Shown here: piece after piece, positions 59,626 through 64,000 of the stretch | Layout: each line of letters begins with the position of its first letter | Position numbering within the stretch: the stretch's first letter is position 1 | From: Paraphysomonas bandaiensis | Taxonomy: Eukaryota; Chrysophyceae | Reading direction: 5' to 3' | Assembly: GCA_965644295.1 (NCBI GenBank) | Contig: CBFFRP010000290.1 | Coordinates: 1 to 64,000, forward strand | Length of the DNA: 64,000 bases | Translations under genes and position numbers: made by a program | The notes under the pieces: model-generated | Databases searched by the model: none | Told to the model about the DNA's origin: nothing | What the model saw: the letters and a program-made list of their open reading frames with translations, nothing else

Positions 59626-59967
59626 CGATGCCAATACATAAAGGTAGCACACTCCTACTTGCAAAGTGCTGCAATAAGAAAGAGAAGAGTACGTGATAGT
59701 ATAGTATGGTGTGGATACCACACAGCCATGTCCACTACGCACCCCTGCTGTACATATATACAGTACTGTACATATAGGTACAACAGTGCACACGTACACA
59801 CCTTCATACACTCTATATAGAGCAGTACACGGGTACATGTATACTCACATGGAGGTGTAGGAGAGTACGTACACATTCTTATATAGCTAGCAGCGCCCCT
59901 GATAGAAGTCCAGAGGACATCCATACATTAGAGATTGTTGATCGAATAAGTGCTATAACTCACAGCA
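59626..59967. promoter_or_regulatory. Shared upstream region of PPC and BolA genes
   Basis: 59690-59860 is strongly GTAC-rich (TACAGTACTGTACATATAGG and similar). No other element stands out. Confidence 0.4.
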
Positions 59968-60344
59968 ATGGATATTGTTACATCTGACCAACTGAAAGAG
60001 AGGATCGAGGAAGCCTTGGATCCTATCTTTGTGAGTGTGGAGGACGTGTCTGACGGCTGCGGTCAAAAGTTTGAGATTGTAGTAGCTAGTGGGTGTGTAG
60101 ACCACCTTAACACCTTGTATTTTGCTTATTAATATTCATTACGTGTAGACAATTTGCAGGAGTTGCAATGCTCGCTCAGCATAGACTCGTGAACAAGGTA
60201 TATATTCATACGTATATTGAACGGTTTAAATGGTATACTGTGCAACAGGCAATAGAGGAATATCGTGATAGAATTCATGCATTGTCATTGAAAACAATGA
60301 CCCCAGAGAAGTGGGAGAAACAGAAGAGCAATATTGATTCCTAG
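59968..60344 (+). CDS. BolA-family protein (BOLA2-like)
   Basis: Exons 59968-60092, 60149-60197 and 60249-60344 give 89 residues. The BolA core reads VSVEDVSDGCGQKFEIVVAS, then FAGVAMLAQHRLVNKAI and IHALSLKTMTPEKWEK. The cysteine in GCG and the histidine in QHRLVN are the iron-sulphur ligands used with monothiol glutaredoxins, and the loop length fits the cytosolic BOLA2 group. The likely role is iron-sulphur cluster trafficking or iron sensing. Introns are 56 and 51 nt. The gene escapes detection as a long open frame because no exon exceeds 125 nt. Confidence 0.9.
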
Positions 60345-60784
60345 ATCCGCTGCATTCTTGAGCTGTGTTGTGTTAAGCAAGAGAAGATGAGGTAGAACAC
60401 TTGCAAAGTATACGCAACGCGTAAATATAAATTTGTTTATTTTTTTGTCCTCTCTGTTCGCTCAATATCTGTATGGATTCGGATGTTTACATTACAGCTG
60501 CAATACATTGACTAGTATAGACCCAGTATATAAATTTGCTGCTATGAAGACGGCCGGAAAACAGTATTTTGCAATGTGTACCATCAATCCTAGCTACGTA
60601 GTACTTGAACCTATTTCGAATATGTAATACATCAAGCTAATTTCATCTAGAAACGTTCATACTTCTTGTACTAAAGGCTTCGTTTCTGAAACTTTGTACG
60701 ACCATGGATAAAGGGTACGTATATTATATGCTGCATATATATTATATATTTAATATACGTATACCCATTTTGTCTCAAAAAAAT
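60345..60784. other. Intergenic, nothing recognised
   Basis: A short open frame at 60433-60627 has no support. The rest is AT-rich, with TATATTATATAT runs before repeat B. Confidence 0.45.
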
Positions 60785-61630
60785 GTTTTGATCGGAATTG
60801 GGTTCAACAGAACGCTCATACTAGCACCAGGTAAATATAGAAATTAAACATTTATATTTGGTTTGAAGAAAACTCGCTTCTACGTTGATTATGATAATGA
60901 CTTTGATTCGTATGTAATTCATTATTCATTATATTACACAATTGTGAAATAAACACAACAATGAGTCAACTTTCAAAAGCAGATCATCATACACTCCAAG
61001 CTATATTTCATCCTTAGCCTGATGTAGAAGATCATCATGTTTACATTGTAAGCAATCTATTTTCATTACCTGACCTGATCTTCATCGCCAGGACTTCGAA
61101 ACAACTTCGGGAATATTACTGGTGGAGAATATTAAGGAGATGAAGATGATTAGGAGTACTGGCACCCAATCTATTCCGGTTTCGGGCCACGACGTGCGTA
61201 TCATATCATACACAATACACACAGCATTTGAGTTAGTTGCACTAGCAAGGGTTACGTGATGTATCTCAATGTGATGATGATGCCCGCAACATAAAAGAGC
61301 CTTGCGTGACTACAACTTTTTACATTCATCATCACATTTACATACAAATTTCAATACCTCACAGTTGCTATACACATAAGAATCGTTCTGTGGTAGGAGT
61401 ACATTTGTTGTAGCCAGTAGCCATTATTTTAATTGCCATTCTTTAAGCTTATATATAGATCCCATTAATATTTTATTTTTTCTTAATGTTAATCAGGGAA
61501 ACTCTATTTCCTCATACAGCAAGCCAGCTACAAATAGATACATTAAAAATGCTAGATTAAAAAAATAGTCATGAAGATAATCTACAATTTAACCTGGGGA
61601 TAAGGAGTACTTTCATCCAAAATTTTTAGC
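60785..61630 (+). repeat. Diverged dispersed repeat, copy B
   Basis: It is similar throughout to 18640-19566, same strand. The conserved short frame starts ATG 60961 (LSKADHHTLQAIF) but stops after 18 codons. The region near 61620 continues into sequence that in copy A lies beyond the 525-bp insertion, so B is effectively the empty site. Confidence 0.6.
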
Positions 61631-61907
61631 GCAGAATGATGTAGCCTCCTTATTACTTGTGGATAGCTAGCTATACCTTCAAGATTACTTAACACTTTTC
61701 ATTCATTTTAGAGACCAATCAAATCGTATAACCACTAGTCAGACAAAAGTATGCGCAGCAAGCGTATTAAGTTATAATAAACATTATTATTATGCGGTAA
61801 GATTGATTTCGTTTCGAGAATATTAAATATGGTAATAAAATAATTATAATGTCATAAATCAAATTATGTAGCCAATAGAGCAGCGAGAAAATAAGAGCAG
61901 AACGGAA

Positions 61908-63905
61908 TTAGTCAATCTCCTCAATCTTAGGCCCGTCATCTCCTCCTCCAGACGGTGGTGCCCCTCCAGCGCCGCCAGGCATTCCTCCACCAGGGAACCC
62001 ACCAGGCATTCCTCCACCTGGCATACCGCCTGGCATACCTCCAGGCATACCACCCTCTCCGCCACCAGAGAGATTCTGAAGGATGGGGAGGACTACAGAT
62101 TCCAATGATTTCTGCTTGGCTTCATATTCTTCCTTCTCGGCGTTCTGGTTGTTATCCAGCCACTGTGTGGTTTCAGTAATGGCGGCCTCGACTTTCGCCT
62201 TGTCGTCTGCAGAAATCTTGTCGGCCATCTTCTCATCATTCATTGTGTTTCGCATCTGGTAAGCATAATTTTCGAGAGAATTCTTGGCCTCTATGCGTGC
62301 ACGATTAGCTTCGTCCTCTGCCTTATATCTTTCAGCCTCTTGCACTAAGCGCTCAATCTCCTCAGCGCTCATGCGACCTTTGTCGTTCTTGATAGTGATC
62401 TTCTGTTCCTTCCCTGTCGATTTCTCAGCAGCGGATACGTTTAAGATACCGTTAGCATCGATGTCAAAAGTAACATCAATCTGGGGAACACCACGAGGCA
62501 TGGGAGGGATTCCCTCAAGTTGAAACTTCCCAAGAATGTTGTTATCCTTGGTCATGGCACGCTCTCCCTCGAACACTTGGATGAGCACGCCGGGCTGGTT
62601 GTCAGCGTAAGTGGAAAACGTTTGGGACTTCTTGGCAGGAACAGTGGTGTTTCTTTTAATGAGTGCAGTCATGACACCACCAGCAGTCTCTATACCAAGA
62701 GAAAGAGGTGTTACGTCTAGGAGTAGAAGATCCTGGAGTTTCTCAGATTGGTCGGCGCCGGAGAGAATGGCGGCCTGCACAGTGGCACCGTATGCAACAG
62801 CCTCATCAGGATTAATAGACTTGTTCAGTTCCTTGCCATTGAAGAAATCACTGAGCATCTCCTGAATCTTAGGGATACGGGTGGACCCTCCAACCAACAC
62901 GATTTCATGTACCTGTGATTTTGATAGTTTGGAGTCCTTCAACACTTTCTCAACAGGGTCCATGCACTTACGGAAGTAGTCCATATTCATGTCCTCGAAT
63001 CTTGCACGAGTGATAACAGAGTTGAAATCTACACCTTCGAAGAGAGAATCGATCTCAATATGAGCCTGAGTGGATGAGGAGAGAGTACGCTTGGCACGTT
63101 CACAAGCAGTACGCAAACGACGCAGAGCACGTTGGTTGTCACCGATATCTTTGCGGAACTTGCGCTTGAACTCTTGCACGAAATATTCGACCATGCGATT
63201 ATCAAAGTCTTCCCCACCCAAGTGAGTGTCTCCTGCAGTGGCTTTGACCTCAAAGATACCCTCCTCAATAGTCAGAAGAGACACATCAAAAGTACCTCCA
63301 CCCAAATCAAAGATTAGAACATTCTTCTCAGTGCCTTTTTTATCCAGACCATACGCAATTGCAGCGGCGGTGGGTTCGTTGATAATACGCATCACATTTA
63401 GTCCTGAAATAACTCCAGCATCCTTGGTAGCTTGCCTTTGAGAATCATTGAAGTATGCCGGCACAGTAATAACAGCGTTCTTGACTTCACGTCCGAGGTA
63501 AGCTTCCGCAATTTCTTTCATCTTAACAAGAACCATGGATGATATTTCCTCCGCGGCAAATTGCTTTACTTCTCCCTTGAAAGTAACTTGGATAAGGGGT
63601 TTGTTGCTGGGCCCATCCATCACTTTAAAAGGCCAGTGCTTTAAGTCATTCTGAACCACAGAGTCACCGAATCTTCTGCCAATCAACCGCTTCGCATCAA
63701 ACACAGTGTTCGCAGCATTCATTGCCACTTGGTTCTTGGCTGCATCACCGATAAGCCTCTCAGTCTCATTGAAAGCGACATAAGAGGGGGTGGTTCTGTT
63801 GCCCTGGTCATTGGCAATGATCTCCACTCTATCATTCTGCCATACACCCACACAAGAATAAGTGGTACCGAGATCAATTCCAACTGAAGCTCCTTCTACT
63901 GCCAT
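61908..63905 (-). CDS. HSP70: Cytosolic HSP70 chaperone
   Basis: It is intronless, 665 residues. ATPase signatures are [29 protein letters not shown] and [13 protein letters not shown]. The substrate domain starts at [20 protein letters not shown], and the lid ends in GGMPG repeats (four or more, about 615-645). The C-terminus is GPKIEEID. The EEVD-type tail recruits TPR co-chaperones such as Hop and marks the cytosolic/nuclear class; isoleucine for valine is a conservative variant. It assists folding, translocation and stress recovery. Only 95 bp of upstream sequence is in the window, with no clear heat-shock element, so regulation cannot be judged. Confidence 0.98.
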   Translation of the reverse strand: MAVEGASVGIDLGTTYSCVGVWQNDRVEIIANDQGNRTTPSYVAFNETERLIGDAAKNQVAMNAANTVFDAKRLIGRRFGDSVVQNDLKHWPFKVMDGPSNKPLIQVTFKGEVKQFAAEEISSMVLVKMKEIAEAYLGREVKNAVITVPAYFNDSQRQATKDAGVISGLNVMRIINEPTAAAIAYGLDKKGTEKNVLIFDLGGGTFDVSLLTIEEGIFEVKATAGDTHLGGEDFDNRMVEYFVQEFKRKFRKDIGDNQRALRRLRTACERAKRTLSSSTQAHIEIDSLFEGVDFNSVITRARFEDMNMDYFRKCMDPVEKVLKDSKLSKSQVHEIVLVGGSTRIPKIQEMLSDFFNGKELNKSINPDEAVAYGATVQAAILSGADQSEKLQDLLLLDVTPLSLGIETAGGVMTALIKRNTTVPAKKSQTFSTYADNQPGVLIQVFEGERAMTKDNNILGKFQLEGIPPMPRGVPQIDVTFDIDANGILNVSAAEKSTGKEQKITIKNDKGRMSAEEIERLVQEAERYKAEDEANRARIEAKNSLENYAYQMRNTMNDEKMADKISADDKAKVEAAITETTQWLDNNQNAEKEEYEAKQKSLESVVLPILQNLSGGGEGGMPGGMPGGMPGGGMPGGFPGGGMPGGAGGAPPSGGGDDGPKIEEID

Positions 63906-64000
63906 GTTTTAAAGGTGTTAAGTATATTTCGCTTGTAATGTCTTGTCGTTTACTGTAATAGTGATTGTTGTGATATTATGATACTGCGAGGAGATCATGG
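63906..64000. other. HSP70 upstream sequence, partial
   Basis: 95 bp to the window edge. No TATA box or nGAAn array is visible. Confidence 0.3.

Overview
The window is nuclear DNA of a unicellular eukaryote. Protein-coding genes carry short GT-AG introns, mostly 43-91 nt, and many have eukaryote-only functions: a 60S ribosomal protein, a spliceosomal RING/CCCH protein, a SNARE, PX and PH proteins, a multi-KH vigilin and a peroxisomal-type multifunctional enzyme. Base composition is AT-leaning and mobile-element debris is plentiful. I cannot name the lineage from sequence alone. The mix of CoDi-like Copia, Crypton-like recombinase and compact introns would suit a stramenopile or another protist.

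Layout. 1-3630 holds a divergent pair, a secreted GT2 glycosyltransferase (minus, cut by the window edge) and an S9 acylaminoacyl-peptidase (plus). Each is broken by one single-base frameshift. 3704-9169 is a complete, very young Ty1/Copia element with identical LTRs, inserted just past the peptidase. 9.7-12.8 kb holds a small broken gene and a perfect 1,346-bp tandem duplication with a 23-bp palindrome. 13.9-18.2 kb is a Bfr1-like coiled coil plus vigilin fusion. 18.6-20.2 kb is an old dispersed repeat interrupted by a 525-bp LTR-like insertion. 20.6-28.0 kb is a divergent pair: a PX protein and a 2,003-residue protein with eleven PB1-like repeats and C-terminal ankyrins. 28.4-29.2 kb is an integrase relic. 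31.1-34.5 kb is a GT77-type glycosyltransferase diverging from a triple-PH protein. 35.4-38.9 kb carries RPL9, an unrecognised small gene and a Qc-SNARE. 40.2-45.3 kb is a kinase/aminotransferase-fold fusion diverging from RNF113. 46.4-57.3 kb is the most rearranged part. An enoyl-CoA hydratase/3-hydroxyacyl-CoA dehydrogenase gene has a 923-bp duplicate of its 5' end, with a truncated Copia element trapped between the copies. Two 2.3-kb Crypton-like units in tandem follow. 57.6-63.9 kb holds a DeSI-type peptidase, a secreted PPC-domain protein, a BolA protein, a second copy of the old repeat and a cytosolic HSP70.

Gene organisation is dominated by head-to-head pairs (GT2/S9, PX/PB1, GT77/PH, fusion enzyme/RNF113, PPC/BolA). 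The shared upstream regions are rich in GTAC/GTATAC/CAGTA-type low-complexity sequence, and the same composition precedes unpaired genes too. Several genes (PX, SNARE, BolA, PPC and the last exons of GT77) become visible only after assembling short exons by hand. Exon joins given here come from reading frame and splice consensus, not from transcripts.
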